A stretch of 64,000 nucleotides of DNA, taken from positions 28,921 to 92,920 of the forward strand of contig CAJTPB010000007.1 of the NCBI GenBank assembly GCA_910578065.1, written 5' to 3'. The notes beneath the pieces are model-generated. The model was not told the DNA's origin and searched no databases. It worked only from the letters and a program-made list of their open reading frames with translations. Within the stretch, counting starts at the first letter, position 1. The number at the start of each line of letters is the position of its first letter. A program made the position numbers and the translations under genes. The stretch is from an uncultured Christensenella sp. (GTDB lineage Bacteria; Bacillota; Clostridia; Christensenellales; Borkfalkiaceae). This document shows, piece by piece, positions 23,310 through 31,700 of this stretch.

Positions 23310-24468
23310 AACTGATTTCCCTGCCCTCTAAATAATAGCGCTTATCCTGCGCTTTTCCCAACGAAAACGTTTTTTTGGGGAAGTTCTTCCCCCCTTTCAA
23401 CTGCTCGAAAAAGTCGTCTTTTTCCATTTCGGCAAGTACGACGCCCACGCAGTTTTCCTCTTCGGAAAGCTGTTTTAACTGCTTTTCGCCGTGAATATAA
23501 TCCACCGCGCCCGTATTCGCTTTTAAATACGCTTCGATCAATTCGTCCGCGCGCGCAACGCCCGCGCCGCCGCCCGCCAATGCGGGATAAAGCAGATCGC
23601 CGACCCTGCGGCACTTGACCGCTTTTTGAAAGTAATCGCAAAACGCTTCTTTATCGACGTGTTTTACAATGCGGTGAATGGGGGTGAATACCACGGAATC
23701 GTCGTACAGATTTACAAATTCCACAAGGGTGAACCGCGCGGGGTGCGTGCGCTGTTCCCGCTCGCTCAATTCCCCTTTCAACTCTTCCCAATACGCTTTG
23801 GCAGCCGCAACCGAATGATTGCCGTCCGCCACCGCAAAACAGGGATCGCCGCGCGTATGAAGAGATTGCGCAACGACAGCGGCAAGATCTTCGGGAATAA
23901 AATACCCCTTGATATTTCCGCCCCCTTCCATTAAGTTAAAGTTGTACAGCTCTTCCAAATCCTCTTCTTCGAGCGCGCTTATCAACTTATTTTTTTTATC
24001 TTTATAAAAGACGATCGCGTGCGGAAATTCCAAAATCGCACCCCGCCGAAGCGCGACGCGCGGCGGAAGGCGACCGGGCACGACTTCTTCTGACGAGCGT
24101 ATTACGTTTTCTTCGCCCGCCTTATAAGAATATGCTTCTAAATCGATCGCGGCGACAATTCCCTTGCGCACCCCATAAAAGGTCTTTCGCTTGGTAAGCA
24201 CAAAACCGCGGTTTAACTTTTCCAGCCATCTGTCGGTAAACGCTTCGTACATGCTTTCATTCGCCGACTTGATGCGTTCTTCGTCCTCTTCGCCCAAATA
24301 CGCTTCGGGCAAAATACAGTGCAAGGAAGAAGGACGGTTGCCCACCGAACGGGCAACCTTTTCCCAATAACTCCTGTCGGAGGTAAATTGATCGCACGCG
24401 ATAACCGACCAATGCGCAAAATCTTTGATCGGCAATAAAATGTGCGGAATGCGGATCACATTTCTCAT
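23302..24468 (-). CDS. DUF1015 family protein
   Basis: A 388-residue member of DUF1015, a widespread family of unknown biochemistry often located near serine metabolism genes in anaerobes, from memory. Conserved features seen are IRIPHILLPI at the start, CDQFTSDRSYW, VVPGRLPPRVALR, FAVADGNHSVAAAKAYW (the family's best-known motif, near residue 215) and HRIVKH. The start overlaps the upstream 36-residue gene as ATGA and its end overlaps lysC by eight bases, so it is translated as part of a coupled four-gene unit. An amino-acid-related kinase or ligase role has been guessed for the family but cannot be confirmed here. Confidence 0.9.
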   Translation of the reverse strand: MRNVIRIPHILLPIKDFAHWSVIACDQFTSDRSYWEKVARSVGNRPSSLHCILPEAYLGEEDEERIKSANESMYEAFTDRWLEKLNRGFVLTKRKTFYGVRKGIVAAIDLEAYSYKAGEENVIRSSEEVVPGRLPPRVALRRGAILEFPHAIVFYKDKKNKLISALEEEDLEELYNFNLMEGGGNIKGYFIPEDLAAVVAQSLHTRGDPCFAVADGNHSVAAAKAYWEELKGELSEREQRTHPARFTLVEFVNLYDDSVVFTPIHRIVKHVDKEAFCDYFQKAVKCRRVGDLLYPALAGGGAGVARADELIEAYLKANTGAVDYIHGEKQLKQLSEEENCVGVVLAEMEKDDFFEQLKGGKNFPKKTFSLGKAQDKRYYLEGREISYD

Positions 24469-24575
24469 AACGAAATATGCAATACGATGGTGATCGCCGC
24501 CGCGACGACAAGGGCGGTTACCTTTAACATGATGTTCGTCGTAAACGCTTTTTTCAAAAACTCGGTAAATTTCAC
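24465..24575 (-). CDS. 36-residue membrane peptide resembling the CdaR N-terminus
   Basis: This is a very short gene held between two overlapping neighbours. Its GTG start (24575) overlaps the cdaA stop as GTGA, and its TGA stop overlaps the DUF1015 start as ATGA, the arrangement expected of a real translated gene. The product is a short amphipathic start (KFTEFLKKAFTTN) followed by one membrane helix (IMLKVTALVVAAAITIVLHI). That is like the N-terminal anchor of CdaR/YbbR, the regulator normally encoded right after cdaA, but all YbbR domains are missing. GGAGGGAAAC precedes the start. It may still bind and modulate the membrane part of CdaA. Expression is inferred only. Confidence 0.75.
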   Translation of the reverse strand: MKFTEFLKKAFTTNIMLKVTALVVAAAITIVLHISL

Positions 24576-25405
24576 GCCCGTTTCCCTCCCTCTTGATTAA
24601 ACTCTTTCCAATAATATTCGCGCAGGAATTTGTACAATCCGTCCGAATCGACGTAGCGGGTTATATTGCCCCTACGTACTACCGAAACGATTCCCGTTTC
24701 TTCCGAAACGATCACCGTCATAACGTCGGCAACTTCCGTTACCCCGATGCCCGCGCGGTGACGGGTGCCGAAGTCTTTGGGGAATTCCCTTTGCGTAAGC
24801 GGAAGGAAGCACCCCGCCGCCTGAATTTTATCGCCGTATATAATCATTGCGCCGTCGTGCAAGGGCGCTTTGGGAATAAAGATCCCTTCGATCAGCTGGC
24901 TGGAAATACTCGAATTTAAGGTAACGCCGCTTTCTACGATCTCTTTGGGCAGGTTGCCGTTGGAAAACACGATCAGCGCGCCGATATCGTTTTTCGAAAA
25001 AGTTTGCACCGCTTTTACAATGGCGGTAATGCACTCTTCCGCATGAATGCCGATCTGCGTTTTGGGCGCGTGCCGTTCTGCGGAAACGAGCGCCGTTTTC
25101 TTTACGTTCCAAATGCTGCGCTTGATCTCTACGCTGAACAGCAACAGGAAGAACAGCGAACAAAGCAACACGACGACGATATAAAAATACCCCGCGTTAA
25201 TATGATCGGTAAATACCGAAACCGCGCCGCAAACGATAAGCACGGCAAGATAAGCGAAAATCAACTTTCTCGCATTGTTGCCGTACAGCGTTTTCATAAC
25301 GAAATAAACGAGCAAAAACAGTAAGATCCATTCTACGGCATACGTCCAAGAAAAAGACGTAAACATTGTTTTTAACGACTGCCAAACTTCGGCTGCTGTT
25401 CTCAT
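24572..25405 (-). CDS. cdaA: Diadenylate cyclase CdaA
   Basis: CdaA makes the second messenger c-di-AMP from two ATP at the membrane; c-di-AMP governs potassium, osmolyte and cell-wall homeostasis in Gram-positives. The 277-residue protein has three N-terminal membrane helices (residues ~18-95) and the DAC domain with LHDGAMIIYGDKI and FGTRHRAGIGVTEVADV, the two catalytic motifs. AAGGAG lies before ATG 25405. It is usually followed by cdaR and glmM; here a 36-residue peptide takes the cdaR position and glmM is absent, followed by DUF1015 and lysC. Confidence 0.96.
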   Translation of the reverse strand: MRTAAEVWQSLKTMFTSFSWTYAVEWILLFLLVYFVMKTLYGNNARKLIFAYLAVLIVCGAVSVFTDHINAGYFYIVVVLLCSLFFLLLFSVEIKRSIWNVKKTALVSAERHAPKTQIGIHAEECITAIVKAVQTFSKNDIGALIVFSNGNLPKEIVESGVTLNSSISSQLIEGIFIPKAPLHDGAMIIYGDKIQAAGCFLPLTQREFPKDFGTRHRAGIGVTEVADVMTVIVSEETGIVSVVRRGNITRYVDSDGLYKFLREYYWKEFNQEGGKRA

Positions 25406-25434
25406 AGTAACTCCTTAACGGGATTCTTGTTTTT

Positions 25435-25463
25435 ATTATAACTTTTGTAAGAAAAAATGAAAA
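25435..25463 (-). promoter_or_regulatory. Probable promoter of cdaA operon
   Basis: Minus-strand TATAAT (25435-25440) with a weak -35 TTTTCA (25458-25463) at 17 bases. Confidence 0.55.
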
Positions 25464-25483
25464 GCGTTTTTTAACTTTTTTCG

Positions 25484-26458
25484 TTAAGAAAAAAATATTT
25501 TTGCAATTGCCGTAAACAAAGCGCTTTCTTTGTTGTATAAGCCCCCCTTTACGCCGCTTGCAAGCGTATACAGCGCGGTGTAATATTCGGCTGTTTTTTC
25601 TTTTCCAAACGCCCTTGCCGCTTCGCGGTTCTTTTTTACCGCATACGGTTTTATGCCCAAAGATTTGGCTGCTTCTTCATCCGAGCCTTTCATGGAAGTT
25701 ACGTCGTACAGCGTGCGGAAATGGGAAGTAAGCGAAGCGAGCACCGCGTTTTCGTCGAACCCCTTTAAGAGCAGATCGTTTAAAATTTCGGCAAACGCCG
25801 CATACGACTTGCGCGACGCCGCTTGCGTGAGTTCGTATATTTTATAGTCGACGTCTTTATTCACGTATTCTTCTACCGCTTCCCGCGTAACGCGCCCTCC
25901 CTTCCCCAATAAACAGGTGAGTTTTTCGATTTCGCGCTTCATGCGCGCCGCGTCCGACGCGCAATAGCGCACCATCAACTGCACTGCGTCGGTATCGGGC
26001 GAAAGTTCGGCGCGCCGCAACATGCCGTACAGCCATTTGCATAGTGTTTCTTCGCTTTCGCGCCCGCAATCTACGTACGTGATCCCTGCAAGTTTCTTTA
26101 AATCGTACGCGTTCTTTTTGCTGTTTACGATCAGTAAAATGGTGGAAGGCGAGGGATTTTCCACATACTTTTTTAACACGCTTTCGTACTCTTTTTCGGT
26201 AGGATAAAATTCGTACGCGCGCGCAAGCCGCTTTTCACTTAAAAAGGGAAGCGCATATAAGCCGTCGCGGAAGGATACCAATTTATCCCCCTTTAACGTA
26301 TCCCCTTCGAACCGCACGTCGTTTAGCATAGGCTGCGTAATATACGCGTCGCGCACCGCCTCTACCGCGCGTTCGCGGAAGTACGTTTCTTCCCCCTCGA
26401 TCAAGCACACGGGAAAACTGCGTTCTTTAATTGTCTTGTTAAATTCAACGAATTTCAT
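25484..26458 (-). CDS. holA: DNA polymerase III subunit delta
   Basis: The delta subunit opens the beta sliding clamp within the clamp loader. The 324-residue protein matches the family from the start (EFNKTIKERSFPVCLIEGEE, FRERAVEAVRDAYI) through LPFLSEKRLARAYEF, the domain II region MVRYCASDAARMKREIEKL and the C-terminal collar region (LTSHFRTLYDVTSMK, GIKPYAVKKN). comEC usually precedes holA in Bacillota and does so here too, but with a 322-base gap filled by repeats of holA's own 5' end. The ATG at 26458 has no strong ribosome binding site (GGAAAA), unlike most genes here. Confidence 0.93.
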   Translation of the reverse strand: MKFVEFNKTIKERSFPVCLIEGEETYFRERAVEAVRDAYITQPMLNDVRFEGDTLKGDKLVSFRDGLYALPFLSEKRLARAYEFYPTEKEYESVLKKYVENPSPSTILLIVNSKKNAYDLKKLAGITYVDCGRESEETLCKWLYGMLRRAELSPDTDAVQLMVRYCASDAARMKREIEKLTCLLGKGGRVTREAVEEYVNKDVDYKIYELTQAASRKSYAAFAEILNDLLLKGFDENAVLASLTSHFRTLYDVTSMKGSDEEAAKSLGIKPYAVKKNREAARAFGKEKTAEYYTALYTLASGVKGGLYNKESALFTAIAKIFFS

Positions 26459-26780
26459 TTTTCCTCTGCCGTATGTTCGCGAAAGTTCACCCGAAGCATA
26501 CGGTTAACTGCGCTATTTCTTTTATTTCAACAACCTTTTTATCATCTTCCGCATGTTTGCGGAAGTACGCTAAACATATAGCATACTATACTAATTCTTT
26601 TATTTCAACAAACTTTTTATTATCCGCCGCGCGCTCACGGAAATGCGCCCAAAGCATATAGGTTAACAATTCTATTTCTTTTATTTCTACAACCTTTTTA
26701 TCCTCTGCCGCGCGTTCGCGGAATTGCGCCTAAAACATAGAAATAGCGGCACGATTTTATCGCCTTACTATTGCGCAACT
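26459..26780. repeat. Tandem decayed copies of the holA 5' end
   Basis: The unit CCTCTGCCG-GTTCGCGGAA..TTTCAACAACCTTTTTATC, seen at about 26462, 26543, 26621 and 26701 (spacing near 80), resembles the holA start region (CCTCTACCGCGCGTTCGCGG at 26360-26379 to TTCAACGAATTTCATTTTT at 26446-26464). Copies carry indels and share no open frame. No gene or clear promoter is seen in the gap. Confidence 0.75.
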
Positions 26781-28745
26781 TTACACGCTTTTGATTATAC
26801 CACCGTGCAAGAAAAAAATCAAGCCGCCGCACCCCTCGTTCACGAACAAATCGGCGGGATATGCCGATTGCCGAGAAAAGGCGAACTCTGCCGAGCAGTC
26901 TTCGACAAACAATATCATGCGCGATTTGCCCTCGTAACGGAACACGGCTTCGCCCACGGTAAACGTTTCTTGAAAGACGATATTCGTTTCGCGCAGTCCC
27001 GTTTCGATTTTTTCCCGCGCCCAAACTTCTTCCGCGCCTAAAAATGCCGCAACGTTGATCGCCCTTCCCTCTTCTTCGCCCAAAACCGCAACGGCGGTAA
27101 GCGTTCCGCCGTAAGTATGCGAAAGAAATTCTTTGCAAGAAGAAAGGGAAATTTCGTCGTCGATCAGCAAAACGGCGTTTTCGCTTGTACGCACCAATGC
27201 GGCACACCCGCCGCGCTCCGCGCGGTAAACGGATATTTTACAGCCGTAAAACACGGCGTTTTCTGCCAAAATACAAACCGTAAGCCCGATCGCACACAAA
27301 AGCGCAATGCCCGCGCGCGCCGCTCTTGCAAGGCGTAGCCGTTCGGAAAGCAGCACGCAAGAAAGATACCAAACAGTTGCGCCTGCGCCCAACGAAAAGC
27401 CCGTAAGCACAAACGAAAAATCGCTCACCGAAAGCACGAGCGTCATAAGCGAAAGCATGCCTTCCGGAAACAAACATACAAACGCCGCGGCGGGCGGAAC
27501 GATCGATGCGAAAAGGGCGCAAACGAGCAGCCCCAAAAACAAAACGGGCAGGCAGGGAATGACAAAAAAGTTTAACAACGTTCCCCAAACCGACCAATAC
27601 CCGAACGATTCGATCAATATGGGAAAGGTGAAAAGCTGTACGGAAACGTTTGCCGAAAGGTACTTTGAAAGCGGCTTCGGCAAAAAGGATAACGCGCGGG
27701 AAAAACTTCCCGCAAACAAGGCAAGCCCCAGACATGCGCCGAAGGAAAGACGAAACCCGACCGCAAGCCACTGTGCGGGGAATAACACCAATACGATAAC
27801 GGCGGCAAGCGCAATGCTTTCTAAAAAATCCCGTTTGGCGCCCATTGCCCGTAACGCGCCCGCCGTAGTACACATGCAAACGGCGCGCAGCGAAGAAACG
27901 CTGAACGCGCACAGCGCCGAATAGCACAGCGCGAGCGCCGCCGCGGGAATAAACCGCCATCTGCGCAACGGCTTGAACAACAGATAAGCCGCGCCGTATA
28001 AAATGCCGATATGCAAGCCGGAAACGGCGAAAATGTGCGCGATACCGCCCTTACGCACCCCTTCTGAAAATTCGCCGTCTAACCCGCGCCCGTTACCCGT
28101 AAGCAATGCGTAAGCGATATCCGCTTCGTCCTTTTCCATGTTTTCGTGCAGCGTTTCGTACAGTTTTGCGTTCAACAGCAAAAAGGGATCTTTCGTTCTG
28201 TCCGTCACTTCGCAGATCGATACGGACGCGGTGTAACGCAGATCGGAAGCAAACGCGTCTTCGCCCATGCCGTTTTGCGGCAGTTCCGCGCGCTTTAACG
28301 TTGCCGTAAACGCGACGATGTCGCCCACTTTCACCCCCTCTTGCCCGACGCGCAAACGCAGTTTTCCGCCCGAAGGCGTTCCGTCCGCATACAGACAGTC
28401 GAGCAAAAGCGACGAATAGCCGTTTTCTTCCGCGGCGGAAATCACCCTTCCGCTTACCTTGTATTCGCCCGCGGGCACGCCGTAAGAAAAGCGCGCGGTT
28501 TGGGCGAACGCCAATCCCGCCCCGACGGATGCAAACATCGCAAACGCGCAAAAAACCGCCGCCGCGCTCTTGAACCGAACGGGACGGCGGAAAATACCGC
28601 ATAAAAACAGCGCGCACAGCAAAAAGTCGCTTGCCCGCAGCGCGCCGAATTTTATTTTGAAGAAAAGAAAAATCCCGAATGCCAGCCCGAACGCCGCGAA
28701 CAGTACGGGGCGAAAATTGATTCGGGCAGGCAATACGGGTTTCAT
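26781..28745 (-). CDS. comEC: ComEC/Rec2-family DNA uptake channel with degenerate C-terminal domain
   Basis: ComEC is the polytopic membrane channel for single-stranded DNA in natural transformation. The 654-residue protein has an N-terminal OB-like region (GEYKVSGRVISAAEENGYSS), the competence core signature GIAHIFAVSGLHIGILYGAA near residue 230, and many hydrophobic helices to ~residue 480. The C-terminal ~165 residues correspond to the usual metallo-beta-lactamase-like nuclease domain, but its HxHxDH metal motif is missing, so it is shorter and probably non-catalytic. No other competence genes are visible here. The gene starts six bases after the giant helicase stops, so the two share an mRNA. 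Confidence 0.87.
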   Translation of the reverse strand: MKPVLPARINFRPVLFAAFGLAFGIFLFFKIKFGALRASDFLLCALFLCGIFRRPVRFKSAAAVFCAFAMFASVGAGLAFAQTARFSYGVPAGEYKVSGRVISAAEENGYSSLLLDCLYADGTPSGGKLRLRVGQEGVKVGDIVAFTATLKRAELPQNGMGEDAFASDLRYTASVSICEVTDRTKDPFLLLNAKLYETLHENMEKDEADIAYALLTGNGRGLDGEFSEGVRKGGIAHIFAVSGLHIGILYGAAYLLFKPLRRWRFIPAAALALCYSALCAFSVSSLRAVCMCTTAGALRAMGAKRDFLESIALAAVIVLVLFPAQWLAVGFRLSFGACLGLALFAGSFSRALSFLPKPLSKYLSANVSVQLFTFPILIESFGYWSVWGTLLNFFVIPCLPVLFLGLLVCALFASIVPPAAAFVCLFPEGMLSLMTLVLSVSDFSFVLTGFSLGAGATVWYLSCVLLSERLRLARAARAGIALLCAIGLTVCILAENAVFYGCKISVYRAERGGCAALVRTSENAVLLIDDEISLSSCKEFLSHTYGGTLTAVAVLGEEEGRAINVAAFLGAEEVWAREKIETGLRETNIVFQETFTVGEAVFRYEGKSRMILFVEDCSAEFAFSRQSAYPADLFVNEGCGGLIFFLHGGIIKSV

Positions 28746-28751
28746 TTTTTC

Positions 28752-31700
28752 TTATGCAAGCGAGATCCGATCGGATACCGAACGGACGAACAGTCCCTTT
28801 TCTTCGCCGTGCGCGATGCAATCGCGCACGAACATTGCGAACTTATCGGAAGGGTGCACAACGTGGAACACGTTGCACAAAATTACCATCAGTTCGTCGA
28901 AGTACAGCGCCACCCGATCGCCGAGCACGCCGCGGATCAACGAAACAACCTCGTAAGGGGTAAAGTCCTCTTCCGTTTTGCGCAGGAAGGGCGCGTTTTC
29001 CACGCGGAATTTATCGAGCGCGATCGCGCGATCCGTTTTAAAGAAGTAGTCGCTTCCCAGCAGGCGTTCCCTGCGGAATGCGCACGCGTCGATCAAAGAA
29101 TCGAGTTTGCTTTCTACCTTGGCGCCGCTCTTGGTAAGCCCGAAGGTGGCAAGGCAGCGCTTTTTTAAGAACGCGCGGGAAATAGGTTCTTCCAAAGCGA
29201 CGATCTCTTTTAAGCGCGCCATAATGGCAACGTCGTTTTCGCCGCCCGTTACGAACAGCGCCGTTTCCGCAACCGCCGTTTCTTTTACGGCGCGGTAAGG
29301 CTTTTTATACTTCTGCATCCAAACGCCCGCTTTCTTATCCGCGCCCGTAAGTTTATCGAGCATATCCTTAATGCGCTTGATTTCGCGCTTGGGATTGTTG
29401 TAGTAGTTTACGGTGTACACGCGCATGACGTTCCAGTTGCCCCGTTTCAGCGTTTGCACCTGCAAAATGTTTCTGTCTTTTACCGAGAATTTCTCGTCGC
29501 CGTCGCAGACGATCGCAAGCAGGAAGCGGTGCTTGTTCTTGGGATCGATCACGGCAACGTCGATCTTAAAGTCGGAAGCGCCCACGTCGCAGCGGCATTC
29601 GTAGCCGTAGCCCGAAAGATCTGCCGCGATAAACTTGCCGATGCCCGCGCCGCCCTTTACAAACGCCGATTTTACCGCAAGCGTGGTTTTGCCCTTTTCC
29701 GCAAATTCGAGGAACGCCTTTAATCCCGCAACCCCCTTAGACGAGGTTTTGGAAAGATCGATCATAGCCGAAGTCATGGTAGAGAACACGAGCATTTCTT
29801 CCCTTGCGCGGGATACGGCAACGTTCAAACGCCGCCAGCCGCCCGACTGGTTTAAAGGACCGAAGTTGAGCGAAACTTTGCCCGACTGATCGGGTCCGTA
29901 GCAGACGGAGAACAAGATCACGTCGCGTTCGTCCCCTTGCACGTTTTCGAGGTTTTTAACGAACAGCGGTTCTTCCCTGTCGTACGCCGCCGACTCCAAC
30001 TTTTTCGATGCGATCTCTTTGGTCAAAAGCCTGTCGATATATTCCATCTGCGCGCTCGAAAAGGTAACGACGCCGATGCTCGAACGGGAAAGAATGGGAT
30101 CGGATAAACGGCGGATCACTTCCGCGACCAGCGCTTCCGCTTCTTTGCGGTTGCGCTTGGTAAAACCCCTATCGTAACAGCCGTCTACGGGCACCAGTTT
30201 CACCCTGCTTTCCAGCGAGTCGGGTGAAGGGAAGGTGCACAGGCGGTTGTCGTAATACATGATGTTGGAAAAAGCGATCAGCGATTCGTGCTTACTGCGG
30301 TAATGCCACAGCAAGTGGCGTTCGGGCATGCCGAGCGCAAGGCAGTCGTCGAGCACGCTTTCCAGATCTTCGTTTTCGAGGTTTTCCTCGTCGACATACG
30401 CGTTGTGGAAGAATGCGGTGGGCGGCAGCTGTTTGGGGTCGCCTACGACGATCGCCGATTTCGCGCGCGAAATGGAACCGATCGCTTCCGCCGTGTTCAT
30501 CTGCGACGCTTCGTCGAAAATGACGAGGTCGAACAGATCCGCCGTCGGCTGCAAATACTGCGCGACGGTGATCGGGCTCATCAGCATACAGGGCGCGACC
30601 CTGCCCATAAGGGTGGGAATTTCGGTAAACAGCCCGCGCAAGCCCGTTCCGCGCAAATTGCTTTTGGAAAGGCGGGTAAAGGTGGAAATTTCCACGGCGA
30701 GGCTGTCTTCTCCGTCCGGCGAAGGCAGGCGGGAAAGCAAGTTCGCACGGATCTTTTCGCGGCTTAAACGGGAGAAATCTTCCCACGCCAAGCGGAATTT
30801 TTCGATGGTGTCTTCCAGCGTACCCACCGTCATGGAAGAAAGGTAAGGATCTGCGGGAATATTGATTTCGAGGAAGTTTTTGTATACGTTCTTTTCGAAG
30901 CCGGAAAGCACGTTTTCGCCGCGCAGTCTGCCGCTTTCGAGCGCGTCGGTAATAAAGTTCAAGCCCGCTTTGGCAAGTTCTTCCGAAGTCTTTTTATACA
31001 TGCACCAGTTGGAAAGCATGTCGATATTGTCGATCAGCGCGCCCGCCTTCGAAGCGTAATAATCCAACACGTCTTCTTCGCGGATCTTGTTTACGTCTGC
31101 GTTGGTCACGGCGAGGAATTGTTCCTGCGCGCTTGCAAAACTTTCTACCGCCTTTAAATATCCGCGCAGTACGGGCTGCGTATAGCCGCACGCCGCGCGC
31201 ACGCACATGCCGTTGAACGCGTCCGGATTGTAGTCGAGGAATACCTTCGAAGCGAGCGCATGCAGTTCGTACAAGTCGGCAAGAAATTCCGTTCTGCGGC
31301 GGAAGATGATATTTCCCCCGCGGTCGGTAAACTGTTTGGAAAGGTTGGTGTTTCCGCAAATGCGCTTCATCGCGCCGTAAATTTCCACAAGCGTTTGCAG
31401 GTATTTGGGAATGTCTTCTTCCGCAAATTTCCCCGTCGCCGCGCGCGAAAGTTTTTTTACCGCGTTCGTCGCAATGCGCGAAAGACGGTAATCGCCCCCC
31501 GCTTCGCAGAATTTTTTCAGTTCTTCGTATTCTTTATCGACGTCGACAAGCGTTTTGAACGACTTATGATAGTACTTTAAGCAATCGTCTAAACGGCGGT
31601 TCGCGTTGTAGAACAGGAAGAATTCCCCTTCGTCTACGCCCGCAAAATATTTATCGTATATGCCCGAAGAAAGGTTTTCGGAAATACGCGACATCATGGT

